Below, piece by piece: positions 25,014 through 33,346 of a stretch of 53,902 nucleotides of DNA; position 1 is the first letter of the stretch, and each line of letters opens with the position of its first letter. This DNA comes from Caldivirga sp. MU80 (GTDB taxonomy: Archaea > Thermoproteota > Thermoprotei > Thermoproteales > Thermocladiaceae). The stretch is taken from positions 1-53,902 of the forward strand of contig NZ_LCTF01000013.1 of assembly GCF_001663375.1 (NCBI RefSeq). The letters run 5' to 3'. The position numbers were made by a program, and so were the translations under genes. The notes below the pieces were generated by a model. It was not told the origin of the DNA. It ran no database searches and saw nothing but the letters and a program-made list of their open reading frames with translations.

Positions 25014-26354
25014 TTATTGGAGACAGCCCTTGCTTAATTCAGGGTGGTTAATAGTTATTAACCTGGCTGTGTATTGGACGCTTTGGCAATTCGCCTTGCT
25101 GAAGGACTCACCCTTAACCCATGCTGCCAGTTCGCTGGGTAGTTTAATTGACGCTAGCCTTTTCATAACGAGGGCGTTACCGTGAACCTTAACCATGTAG
25201 TTGAGTAGCCTGTGCACCGCTGATTGGTAGAGCGTGTAGGCCCTATATGGGCTGTAATATGGGTTAAAGTAATTGTGGACGTCCTGCGGTGCACCGTGCT
25301 TCGTGGACATGTAGTAGAAGTGGTCGCTAACCATTAGAAGCCTAACGTACCTCAACAGGTATTCGTCACCCAACTCCCTGGCTAGCCTATAGAGCATGTG
25401 CAGTTGATTGAAGGATACCCACTGCATTTCATTGCCAATCCAGGCTGATGCATCCTTCTCAACGTCAGCCCATGATATGAGCTCATTAATGTTGAGCTCA
25501 TATGAGCTCGGTACGTGGCTCTCAACCTCGCTTGGGGTTATGAAGCTGATGTTGGACTCATGCGCATGCCTAAACATCCACCTGAGGAATTCGAAGATAC
25601 CGGACTCCTCAGGCATGTGCTCGCCGAAGGTCTCCATATCAAGGCCAATCATGACGAGGTCACCGCTGGTTGCGTTTAACCAGGCTACGTACTTATCCGC
25701 GGTTAAGGGGTACTGGTCCCACGACCTATTAGTGAACCTAAACCCAACGTCATCGGATAACCTATAATGCCTAAGCAGCAGCATAATGCCACCCGGGCCC
25801 CTGTACAGGTACGTTGGCTGCCTAAAGCCCAGAACCCTCTCAACACCCTCCGTTAAAACCACCCTGAAACCCATCTCAGAGAACACCCTACCCACGTCAT
25901 CGCTATACATGAACTCCGTGTTTTGAGCAGTAATGGGTCTCCTACCAGTTAACTCCTCCACTAGCCTAACCTGCATTGTAACCTGCTCCCTGAACTCACC
26001 CTCGTCTATTAGATAGGCCAGTGAGTGGTAGTAGGTTTCAGCAACAGGCTCAACCACGCCATCCTTAATCAACTCCACAAGCTTACCCAGCACCCACGGC
26101 TCCCACTTCCTCAACTGCTCAACTAAGGTACCGGTTATGCTAACGCTGAACCTATAGCCGTAATCCTTATTCGCTTGCCTAAGCAGGTCAAGCACCTTAC
26201 CGTACGACTTAACGGCAATTCGGCTAAGTATAATTCTATTCAACTCATCGTCAAACATCATCTCAAGGGGCTCCATCGGTGATTGGTAGTGGAGGAGCCT
26301 GTTAAGCCTCCTAGGCTGGTGCATCTCCATGAAGAAGACGATATTCTTAACCAC
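25014..26354 (-). CDS. Glycoside hydrolase family 57 enzyme
   Basis: GH57 enzymes hydrolyse or transfer alpha-glucans. The N-terminal MEMHQPRRL is the family's HQP motif. The nucleophile block is ITAQNTEFMYSDDVG (Glu near residue 145) and the acid block is IGLDMETFGEHMPEESG (Asp near 235, with the conserved ETFGEH). A late WIGNEMQW segment is also typical. At 446 residues it resembles compact alpha-amylase-type members. No signal peptide is present, so it should act in the cytoplasm, probably on stored glycogen-like polymer. It starts at GTG 26354. The exact specificity cannot be assigned. Confidence 0.85.
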   Translation of the reverse strand: MVKNIVFFMEMHQPRRLNRLLHYQSPMEPLEMMFDDELNRIILSRIAVKSYGKVLDLLRQANKDYGYRFSVSITGTLVEQLRKWEPWVLGKLVELIKDGVVEPVAETYYHSLAYLIDEGEFREQVTMQVRLVEELTGRRPITAQNTEFMYSDDVGRVFSEMGFRVVLTEGVERVLGFRQPTYLYRGPGGIMLLLRHYRLSDDVGFRFTNRSWDQYPLTADKYVAWLNATSGDLVMIGLDMETFGEHMPEESGIFEFLRWMFRHAHESNISFITPSEVESHVPSSYELNINELISWADVEKDASAWIGNEMQWVSFNQLHMLYRLARELGDEYLLRYVRLLMVSDHFYYMSTKHGAPQDVHNYFNPYYSPYRAYTLYQSAVHRLLNYMVKVHGNALVMKRLASIKLPSELAAWVKGESFSKANCQSVQYTARLITINHPELSKGCLQ

Positions 26355-26438
26355 GCTAAGTATACCTAACCCGTGGTTTAGTGTTTTACGTATAACCCTT
26401 CCCCATCCCTGGAAGAGGTAGGCTTGCCCTCGTTATCA

Positions 26439-26870
26439 CTAACTAGGCTTTTGCTTACCCTCGGCGCTAACCGGCATTATCGTCACTATGCCAGGCTTAA
26501 CAGAGTCCAGTAGGTCAATGTTGGAAACCACCATGCCGAGTGGGTTTATCCTACTGCCTATTTGAACGTCCTCAGTAGCCAGTATCAACTGCTTTGTGTT
26601 CGGCCTATAGCACAACTCACCCCTCCTAACCTTAACCTCAAAGGTCTCCGGCAGTGAACCCAGGTCCAGGGGTATTGTTATCAGTGAACCTATTCTAGTG
26701 AAGGGTGTTGAAACGGGAAGCATGCTTAGTAGCCTAGTTGCCGTTATGGGTGACTTAGCCACATCCAGCCTAACCACCACCTCACCGCTTTGAAACCTAA
26801 GCACCAAAGCCTTGACAGACTGCACGTTCACTACTTGAGATTCAGACCGCTGTTTAAAAATGCTAGCCAC
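26439..26870 (-). CDS. Cyclophilin-like-fold protein (COG2164 type), 143 aa
   Basis: The pattern GEVVVRLDVAKSPITATRLLSMLP, then GSLITIPLDLG and GELCYRPNTKQLILATED, resembles the small cyclophilin-like proteins of thermophiles, whose barrel lacks the proline-isomerase active site. The C-terminal IGSRINPLGMVVSNIDLLDS completes the barrel. There is no membrane segment. Function is unknown even in characterised structures of this fold. It is 84 bases upstream of the GH57 gene on the same strand and could be in one transcript with it. Confidence 0.6.
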   Translation of the reverse strand: MASIFKQRSESQVVNVQSVKALVLRFQSGEVVVRLDVAKSPITATRLLSMLPVSTPFTRIGSLITIPLDLGSLPETFEVKVRRGELCYRPNTKQLILATEDVQIGSRINPLGMVVSNIDLLDSVKPGIVTIMPVSAEGKQKPS

Positions 26871-27017
26871 TGAGGATTAGGTGGCATTTGCAACATTGGT
26901 CATTCCGTCCGTCTATCATCACAGGTCAGGACCAACGCGCCTAATCACTAAGCTTTAGGGTTAGTAACCGTGTTTTAAGTTTACTGGGTTAAGGCTTAAA
27001 AACAGGTAGGTAATGAC

Positions 27018-27340
27018 TCAACTGGGGACTCCTCCTGGAGACCTGGGGAACCAGGCCTATGAAGGGTTAAAGGGGCCCCTTTGCTCCCCTCACGCGCATG
27101 GAATTCAAGCCACCAAGCTTACGACCACGGGTGCTGGGTGATGGTGAAAGTTTTAAACTCCATTCAGCGAAGGCATCAGCGCATCCACGGCCAATCGCTA
27201 TCCCTGCTCTTAATGCCGCTGGGCCCTCTGTTCAACCAACTGCTAATGAAGCCCAGGGAAGCGAAATTAATAGTTTTCCATCCATTCAAGGTTACGTTAA
27301 AGTAGGGTACATGCGCCGTGAGCTGGTGGTTTACGTGTAG
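27018..27340. other. Hairpin-rich non-coding stretch before dnaG
   Basis: A TATA-like GGCTTAAAAAC at ~26992-27002 is followed 20-25 bases later by several hairpins: CTCC-TCCT-GGAG (27029-27040), CCTGG-GGAA-CCAGG (27042-27055) and the perfect AAAGGGGCCCCTTT (27069-27082). An open frame at 27098-27340 uses CGA, CGG, CGC and CGT arginine codons, unlike the AGG-rich genes around it, so I do not call it a gene. I could not match the stretch to RNase P RNA or SRP RNA signatures. It may be an unrecognised structured RNA. Confidence 0.35.
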
Positions 27341-27388
27341 CCGCTGGAAACATTAATAAGGGCGGCTGTTTAGCGTGGTTACCACTGG

Positions 27389-28747
27389 GTGGTGTTAATG
27401 GGTGCATTAACCATAACGGCCAAGTACCTGATAGAACTAAACTTCGAGGTACAGGGCACCGTGGATAAGCCAGACATAATAGGTGCCCTATTCAGTCAAA
27501 CAGAGGGCCTACTGGGCCCTGACTTGGACCTTAGGGAACTTCAAAACACAAGTAGGATAGGTAGGATTGAGGTTGAGGTTGAGCATAAGGGTGATAAGAC
27601 CGTTGGCAAGGTTTACGTACCCTCAAACCTAAACCACTACGAAACAGCCCTAATAGCTGCGATGCTTGAAACCGTGGATAGGGTGGGGCCTTACAACGCC
27701 AAGTTCCAAGTCGACACGATTAAGGATTTGAGGAGTGAGAAGCGTAAGTTGATAATTGATAGGGCTAAGGAGCTTATTAAACATGTTGAGAGGGAGACCA
27801 TACCGGACACTAAGGAGCTTATGGATAAGTTGCTTAGTGAAGTTAAGCAGAGTGAAATAGTCTCATACGGCCCGGAGGGTCTACCGGCTGGGCCGGATGT
27901 TGAGGCATCGGACACGGTCATTATTGTTGAGGGTAGGGCTGACGTGATAAACCTAGTTAAGCATGGTTACAGGAATGTTATAGCCATAGAGGGGGCCAGT
28001 GGTGGTATACCCAAGACCGTTGTTGAGTTAAGCCGTAAGAAGACAACCATAGCCTTCACGGATGGGGATAGGGGTGGTGAAATGGTGCTTAGGGAGTTAC
28101 TTAAGGTAGCTGACATAGATTACGTGGCCAGGGCACCACCGGGTAAGGAGGTTGAGCAGTTGACTGCTAAGGAGATTGCAAAGGCCCTTAGGAACAAGAT
28201 ACCTGTGGAGGAGTACCTAAACCAGTTGGGTAAGAGGGATAGGCAGGTGATTGAGGAGAGTAGGAGGCAGATGGAGCAGGCGCAGGCCCAGGCAACTGGC
28301 GCTGCTCAACAACCTGAGCAGGTACAGGTCACCCAGACACAGCAGGTTCAAGTAACGCAACAGGCTCAGTCCATTGAGGTTCCGGCGCAGCAAACTCAGC
28401 AGCAAGCAACCCAGCTGCCTCAGCAGGCCCAGGTGATCCAGCAACCACCTCAATTACCATCAAACGTGATTGATGAGGTGAATAAACTAGTTGGAACACT
28501 GGAGGCTATTATCTACGATAAGAACTGGAACGCATTGAAGAGGGTACCTGTTAGGGACCTATTGGATGCACTTCAACAGATCAGTGACGCATATGCAATA
28601 GTTTTTGATGGTGTTGGGACCCAGAGGCTCGTTGATGCGGCGGTCAGTAAGGGTGTTAAGGTGCTTGTAATGACCAGGATAGGCAATATAGCCAAGGTTC
28701 CATCAGATATGACCATTGCCACCTTTAATGATGTAGTTAAGAAGTAG
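27389..28747 (+). CDS. dnaG: Archaeal DnaG-type primase (Toprim), exosome-associated
   Basis: Archaeal DnaG has a Toprim domain and is best known as an exosome subunit binding Csl4 and poly(A)-rich RNA. Seen are the N-terminal domain (KYLIELNFEVQGTVDKPDII), then the Toprim domain DTVIIVEGRADVINLVKHGY with its Glu (~175), ASGGIPKTVVELS and TIAFTDGDRGGEMVLREL with the DxD pair. Residues ~292-357 are a Gln-rich linker, then a C-terminal alpha/beta domain. It starts at GTG 27389 or ATG 27398. The rrp41-rrp42 genes lie next, on the opposite strand, so exosome partners are neighbours. Confidence 0.92.
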   Translation: MVLMGALTITAKYLIELNFEVQGTVDKPDIIGALFSQTEGLLGPDLDLRELQNTSRIGRIEVEVEHKGDKTVGKVYVPSNLNHYETALIAAMLETVDRVGPYNAKFQVDTIKDLRSEKRKLIIDRAKELIKHVERETIPDTKELMDKLLSEVKQSEIVSYGPEGLPAGPDVEASDTVIIVEGRADVINLVKHGYRNVIAIEGASGGIPKTVVELSRKKTTIAFTDGDRGGEMVLRELLKVADIDYVARAPPGKEVEQLTAKEIAKALRNKIPVEEYLNQLGKRDRQVIEESRRQMEQAQAQATGAAQQPEQVQVTQTQQVQVTQQAQSIEVPAQQTQQQATQLPQQAQVIQQPPQLPSNVIDEVNKLVGTLEAIIYDKNWNALKRVPVRDLLDALQQISDAYAIVFDGVGTQRLVDAAVSKGVKVLVMTRIGNIAKVPSDMTIATFNDVVKK

Positions 28748-28883
28748 TAAAATCCCATTGTATCGCTTGGTTTAAATTTAGTTAAATTACGATGTAATCT
28801 CAAAATGCGGTGGTGGGCGTGGTCTCATGTCTCCTTAACAGGTCTTGTATTTTAAATTAGATAGAAAACCTTTGGTGACGATT

Positions 28884-29720
28884 CTAAAGCATTAATGACC
28901 CTGTTGGATTTTTAATCATTTCAAGTACTTTAACCTTAAGATCCTTGACTATGCTTAACGTACTGTTTATCATAGAGTCAACCTCCTCAGGTGTAAAGTA
29001 GCCACCACCCTTCTGAAGGGCTACTATGTTTTCCCCATCTGAGGCGACGGTGAACCTACCGTCACTCATGACCTCCTCCTCCAGGGTTGGGTCAACTATT
29101 AGGTACTTGTCTATCTTGTAGTAGGTCACCGTCAGCGGCATATTCTGGGGGTTAACGTTGAGCTGAATCTTCGTTGACTTATCCAGTTTAACCGTATCAC
29201 CGTCAATTATAGCCCTCGGCACCTGGGCGTTGGCTATTGCCGAGACCGCTGCCAGCATGGAGGAGTCTATTAGGTTGCCGTCGTGGTTTAGGACGTATAT
29301 GTCTATCCACATTGTGTAGACCGACTTACCAGGTATTATCACCAGGTCCCTCAGTGGTATGTAGTTGCTGTGCCTAAGAGCCCTATCAATAACCCTGGCA
29401 ATCTCAATGGCATTCTCATCAGGTGGGCCGGGTTCAAATGTTGGGGCAGCCAGTGGTGGGGTCTCTAGGTTAACGATTAGGTTGCCTTCATTAGGGGTAT
29501 CCTCAAAGGGTTTACCTAACTCAAACTTAATCCCAGCTATGACCTTTGTGTTGCCTAGGTTAACTATGGCGCTGCCGTCAGCGGTCTTAACTACGCCAAC
29601 CTTTATCGATAGGTCCCTCATGCTGAGCAACTGCCTATTATCAGGCCTCTTACCCTCACTTATCAGCCTCCTTAACGTCTCCCTCCTAAGTGATGGTATT
29701 ATTTCGAATGGGTAGCTCAT
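28884..29720 (-). CDS. rrp42: Exosome subunit Rrp42
   Basis: Rrp42 is the non-catalytic RNase PH-like subunit that alternates with Rrp41 in the hexameric ring and helps bind RNA. The segment GKRPDNRQLLSMRDLSIKVG, then GSAIVNLGNTKVIAGIKFEL and PLRDLVIIPGKSVYTMWIDI, are characteristic, and the phosphate-binding and catalytic Asp set of Rrp41 is absent. At 278 residues it is family length. Its ATG overlaps the rrp41 stop by four bases, so the two are translated from one mRNA. Confidence 0.94.
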   Translation of the reverse strand: MSYPFEIIPSLRRETLRRLISEGKRPDNRQLLSMRDLSIKVGVVKTADGSAIVNLGNTKVIAGIKFELGKPFEDTPNEGNLIVNLETPPLAAPTFEPGPPDENAIEIARVIDRALRHSNYIPLRDLVIIPGKSVYTMWIDIYVLNHDGNLIDSSMLAAVSAIANAQVPRAIIDGDTVKLDKSTKIQLNVNPQNMPLTVTYYKIDKYLIVDPTLEEEVMSDGRFTVASDGENIVALQKGGGYFTPEEVDSMINSTLSIVKDLKVKVLEMIKNPTGSLML

Positions 29721-30445
29721 TGCTGAACCACCGTCATGTACCTGCCCTTTAAAGTCTCCCTCATGCTCCTGTAGATGTTCTCAGCCGCCTTAAAGGCCAG
29801 TTCAAGGCCCCTCTTAACCTCACTGGGCTTCCAAACACCGTCAAGCTGCATCAGCAGTATCCAACCCTTCCTGTAGGCTATGGCTATGGGTAGGTCGCCG
29901 TCTCCGTAGTTATCCTCAAGCTTATTTAAATCCACTATGACTGTGTCACCCACCTTACCCACAGACACCCCAATCACCAAGTCCCTCAGCGGTATCCCAG
30001 CATCCGCCAGCGCCAACGACGCGGCCGTTATGGACGTCACCCTGGTGCTTCCATCAGCCTGAAGGACCTCAAGGAAGACGTCTATGGTTGACTTGGGGTA
30101 CTGCTCTAGGAAGACGACGGTCTCAAGGGCCTCCTTAACCACCTTACTGATCTCAATCTCCCTCCTAGTTGGGGCCGGGTTCTTCCTATCATCAGTGCTG
30201 AACGGGGCCATGTGGTACCTAACCCTAATCACCGCCTTGTCAGGGGCCGTTATGTAACGTGGTATAGGCTCCCTAGGCCCATAAACGGCGGCTAAGACGA
30301 CTGTGTTGCCGTAGGCCACTAGGGCACTCCCATTGGCGTTGGGTAGTACGCCAACCTGCATGGTAACTGGCCTATGCTCCTCAGGTAACCTACCATCGAC
30401 CCTCTTACCATTACTTAGCAGCGGTACTGGTGGTTGCTTTGCCAT
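29717..30445 (-). CDS. rrp41: Exosome catalytic subunit Rrp41
   Basis: Rrp41 carries the phosphorolytic 3'-to-5' exoribonuclease site of the exosome. Motifs: NGKRVDGRLPEEHRPVTMQV, GSALVAYGNTVVLAAVYGPRE, the RNA-binding arginines in PTRREIEISKVVKEAL, and NYGDGDLPIAIAY, which holds the catalytic aspartates. At 242 residues it is the archaeal norm. It is the first gene of the rrp41-rrp42 pair. A TATA-like AGCATTTAAAC stretch at ~30464-30474 lies about 25 bases before the start, fitting a leaderless transcript. Confidence 0.95.
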   Translation of the reverse strand: MAKQPPVPLLSNGKRVDGRLPEEHRPVTMQVGVLPNANGSALVAYGNTVVLAAVYGPREPIPRYITAPDKAVIRVRYHMAPFSTDDRKNPAPTRREIEISKVVKEALETVVFLEQYPKSTIDVFLEVLQADGSTRVTSITAASLALADAGIPLRDLVIGVSVGKVGDTVIVDLNKLEDNYGDGDLPIAIAYRKGWILLMQLDGVWKPSEVKRGLELAFKAAENIYRSMRETLKGRYMTVVQQ

Positions 30446-30677
30446 ACTCGCAACCGTCCTTTGCTTAGCATTTAAACATTTTCAGGATTTAGGTTAAGGC
30501 TATTTTCCCACTAATGTCTACTAGTAACCACTGCACCTGTAGATACGCCGACTCATTGGTTAAACCCTGGGATTTAGACTGGATGTGGAGGTAAACACTG
30601 CTAGTGTTATGATCATACATGGGTATTACAGGTTAATGATTGGGTGAAACTTAAAACTTAACCAAGGGTAATTAACA

Positions 30678-31367
30678 TTGATGGATTTCTTTAAGCCATT
30701 GTCGCTCAGCGACGGCGCTGCATTGGTTAAGCTGGCTAGGTACGCCATCGAGAGTAGGCTTGGTTTAGAGACCCAGCAGCCTAACATCCCTGAGAGACTC
30801 AGGGCGATGAGCCTAGGCGTCTGGGTTTCCATTGAGAAGATTAGGATAAGCAATGGCATTAGGGTTAGGGAGCTTAGGGGGAATATTGGATCACCCTACC
30901 CAATGAGGAACCTGTACGATGACGTGGTGACCATAGCTAGGCATGCAGCCTTCAACTCACCTAAGTACAGCCCCCTATCACCCAGCGAGGTTAAGAGAAT
31001 AGTAATCGAGGTAACCGTTAACAACCAACCCAGACAGGTCAACATCAGCAACCTGGGCAGTATACTAATACCCGGCTACCACGGCTTAATAGTAAAGAGA
31101 CCTAACGGCAGTGTCGAGGCCTACCTACCCCACAGGGTGGTTGAACTAGCTGAAAGGCTCATTAATGAGGAGAAGAGGCCGCTGACAATGGACTCATTAG
31201 CCACGGCTATATGCAGTAAGGGTTGCGTGGAGGTTAGGGTATTTGAGACACAGATATTCTACGAACTAGAGCCATTAGGGGAGGTCATAGAGAGGGCACT
31301 GTACATGAATAAGCACTTTAGGAACATAAACTCACTCAGGGGTGTACTGACCCCCTCCCCGCCTTAA
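30678..31367 (+). CDS. AMMECR1-domain protein with altered LRGCIG motif
   Basis: The family start DGAALVKLARYAIESRLG, the block GVWVSIEKI...IRVRELRGNIG and SPLSPSEVKRIVIEVTV follow AMMECR1 proteins. The family's signature LRGCIG reads LRGNIG here, so its conserved Cys is replaced by Asn. The biochemical function of the family is not established. Starts TTG 30678 and ATG 30681 are adjacent. The last residues (from about VLTPSPP) and the stop codon are encoded by the right end of the TnpB element, so the native C-terminus was probably replaced by the insertion. Confidence 0.78.
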   Translation: MMDFFKPLSLSDGAALVKLARYAIESRLGLETQQPNIPERLRAMSLGVWVSIEKIRISNGIRVRELRGNIGSPYPMRNLYDDVVTIARHAAFNSPKYSPLSPSEVKRIVIEVTVNNQPRQVNISNLGSILIPGYHGLIVKRPNGSVEAYLPHRVVELAERLINEEKRPLTMDSLATAICSKGCVEVRVFETQIFYELEPLGEVIERALYMNKHFRNINSLRGVLTPSPP

Positions 31368-32714
31368 AGGGTGGGGGTGTTCTGGGGTCTTGGGTGTTAC
31401 CTCCCTTTTTGTGGGGGCTACTTTGTTGTGGTCTACGATGAATGACAGGGGCTTCTTAATAACTGGGGGTATCTTTCCAATGGCTCTTCTCATTATGTTT
31501 AATGCCCCGTTTAAGTCACTGTGTAGCTTATGCCCAAATGGGCAACTGACTACTCCCCTTGGATGCCTCTTAACTTCCACACCGTGGTAGGCGCAGTATT
31601 TTGAGGTGTTGTACTCAACAACCTCAAATACCCTAATCCCATACTCTTGGGCTTTTAACTCAATGGCCTCCATCAACTTGCTGTAACTCCACATGTTCGT
31701 GTTGAATTTATTACCCTTCTGTTGAGCGATGTTGAATGGGTAACCCAGATATATTGTTGAGACTCCTAGCTCGTGGAGTGTTTTGACTAGGTGGCTTGCA
31801 AGGTTCCTGTATAGGTGGAGTAGCCTCCTCCTTAATTTTCCACTCAGCCTCCTTACTTCTCTGTTCAACTCATCGATTGCGTCACTCAGCAATTTACCCT
31901 TGAGTGTGTCCCTCAGGGATTGAATCCTCGAAATCAACCTCTGCATGTAGAAGTAATCCTCCTTAACCCTCACACCCTTGTAGAGTAGCCAAGTACCGTC
32001 ATCAACAACCACGCTAGCCAAATTATTAATACCCAGGTCAATGGATGCAACCTTATTACCTTTAGGCGATTCAACTTGAATCACCTTCCTTTCACCCTTC
32101 ACAATGTGCTTGCTTTTCCTTCCAGTCTTCGTCTCCTCAACACCAACCTCCACCGGTATGCATGCATACCAGGCATTCCTTGTTTCATCATAAATTATTT
32201 CTAATCTGCCCTGCTTACCGTACCATCTGAGCCTCCCAGTGAACTTAATAGCCATCTTAAAGTCCTTTAGGATGAGGACATGCCTCTGCTCATCCACAAC
32301 ATACCTATCCTGCCTAACCACAAGTATCAGCCTCCTCTGCTTAGTCACACTATCCTTCCAGTAGCCAGGTGGCGAGACGTGTTTCATGAAAGGTGGTAGT
32401 TTGTTCTCCTTCTTCAGCTTGAGGAGTGAGAAGAATGCGTTCCATGCTTCATTACTCTTCTGCATAACCGCTTGGGCATTAACACCAAGTATGCCCTTGT
32501 ATTTCTCATAGTACTTGCTCCATGTACCCCTGAAGTCTATACCTTCACCGCGGAAGAATTGTTGTCTCCTCTCATAGTTCAGCTCGTTCCAAAGTCTCGC
32601 ACAGGCATCAGCTAGCTTCCTAAGCTTCCTCTCTTGTGCACCATTTGGAAGGAGACGGACTACGTTAGTCCTCCTATTCGTGGGCTTGACCTCGTAGACG
32701 CCCTCCCCTGGCAT
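31332..32714 (-). CDS. tnpB: TnpB RNA-guided nuclease with displaced RuvC-II glutamate
   Basis: TnpB proteins cut DNA using a guide RNA from their own element's end and are ancestors of Cas12. From ATG 32714 the protein has 460 residues: N-terminal helical part, RuvC-I VASIDLGINNL (Asp 226), the long helix pair, then VSTIYLGYPFNI where RuvC-II normally has Glu but here has Gly 324. VFEVVEYNTSKYC follows with Glu 367, a zinc site of C-x2-H and C-x3-H form, and RuvC-III HSDLNGALNI (Asp 400). GTG 32771 is an alternative start. The stop lies 14 bases beyond the element, in host DNA. Confidence 0.85.
   Translation of the reverse strand: MPGEGVYEVKPTNRRTNVVRLLPNGAQERKLRKLADACARLWNELNYERRQQFFRGEGIDFRGTWSKYYEKYKGILGVNAQAVMQKSNEAWNAFFSLLKLKKENKLPPFMKHVSPPGYWKDSVTKQRRLILVVRQDRYVVDEQRHVLILKDFKMAIKFTGRLRWYGKQGRLEIIYDETRNAWYACIPVEVGVEETKTGRKSKHIVKGERKVIQVESPKGNKVASIDLGINNLASVVVDDGTWLLYKGVRVKEDYFYMQRLISRIQSLRDTLKGKLLSDAIDELNREVRRLSGKLRRRLLHLYRNLASHLVKTLHELGVSTIYLGYPFNIAQQKGNKFNTNMWSYSKLMEAIELKAQEYGIRVFEVVEYNTSKYCAYHGVEVKRHPRGVVSCPFGHKLHSDLNGALNIMRRAIGKIPPVIKKPLSFIVDHNKVAPTKREVTPKTPEHPHPLRRGGGQYTPE
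31348..31421 (-). ncRNA. omegaRNA/reRNA-type guide scaffold at the tnpB 3' end
   Basis: On the minus strand GTAGCCCCCACAAAAAGGGA starts the scaffold, ending in the hairpin CCACCCTTTAAGGCGGGG and AGGGGGTCA. It overlaps the last ~25 codons of tnpB, as in characterised TnpB systems. The flank GTACACCCCTGAGTGAGTTT (31347 downward) would be the guide and matches the insertion site in the AMMECR1 gene. Inferred from element architecture and conservation with 9550-9622. Confidence 0.6.
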
Positions 32715-32862
32715 TGCGGGAGAAGTCAGCCCCCGCTCCCCATGTTTATTAAGTTCACCAGGGGAGGGCACCCACGAGACACCAAATTAAGCACAAAACC
32801 AAGGTTAAAAACCTAACCCACGTAGTGGGACAACCCCACCCTAAAGGGTGAGACTTGCCATT
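31348..32862 (-). mobile_element. TnpB-only IS200/IS605-type element
   Basis: The left end (AATGGCAAGTCTCACCCTTT then AGGGTGGGGTTG and a CCCACTACGTGGG palindrome, 32821-32862) and right end (GGCGGGGAGGGGGTCA, ending 31348) bound a single gene, tnpB. No TnpA (Y1 HUH transposase) is present, so movement would need TnpA in trans. Exact boundaries are estimated by comparison with the short copies; the left one may be off by a few bases. Confidence 0.8.
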
Positions 32863-33028
32863 CATTGATCACCCCGTAGCCGGCCATACACCTCGCCGTG
32901 ATGACTATCCATAGAGGTGGCTGAATCCTGAGGGGGATGTTAAGGGAGGCATGTTAATCTCAGTCGGTTAAGGGCATTAGCTCATGTGGGCGAAAGATTT
33001 ATAAAAATCCAAGGGATTGTGGAGGTGA

Positions 33029-33346
33029 ATGATAGATATAGCGAGAGAACTGCAAGTTGTAGCCAATACAGGTAGATTAACCATGGGCACCAGGCAATCA
33101 ATAAAGGCGATACTAAATGGGGATGCTAAACTGGTAATAATAGCCGCCAATGCGCCACCAAGCATTAGGCAGGATGTTGAGAGGTACGCCAAGCTGGCTC
33201 AAGTGCCAGTGGTGACGTATGCGGGGACTAGTTGGGAGTTGGGTGGTGCCTTAAGGAGGAGCCATAAGGTGGCTGTGGTTACTGTGATTGACCCAGGGGA
33301 GAGCAACATACTGTCAATTGCCGGTGGTCCAAATGTCCAGAAGTAG
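33029..33346 (+). CDS. rpl30e: Ribosomal protein L30e
   Basis: L30e is a 50S protein of the kink-turn-binding L7Ae family. Seen are the RNA-binding opening [40 protein letters not shown] and [20 protein letters not shown]. The length of 105 residues is normal. A TATA box (TTTATAAAAA, 32998-33007) and a ribosome-binding-like GGAGGTG just before ATG 33029 are present. It overlaps nusA by 14 bases and leads the operon rpl30e-nusA-rps12, a conserved archaeal order that usually follows RNA polymerase genes. Those are absent here. Confidence 0.95.
   Translation: MIDIARELQVVANTGRLTMGTRQSIKAILNGDAKLVIIAANAPPSIRQDVERYAKLAQVPVVTYAGTSWELGGALRRSHKVAVVTVIDPGESNILSIAGGPNVQK

Noticed and set aside
27018-27340. 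RNase P RNA or SRP RNA
   Set aside because: I looked for the conserved RNase P segments (GGAAAGUCC-like and ACAGAA-CCGGCUUA-like) and the SRP helix-8 tetraloop followed by AGCAGCC. None is convincing on either strand.
27098-27340. Protein gene of 80 residues before dnaG
   Set aside because: Arginine codons are CGN instead of AGG, there is no promoter at proper spacing to its ATG, and the upstream part overlaps strong hairpins.
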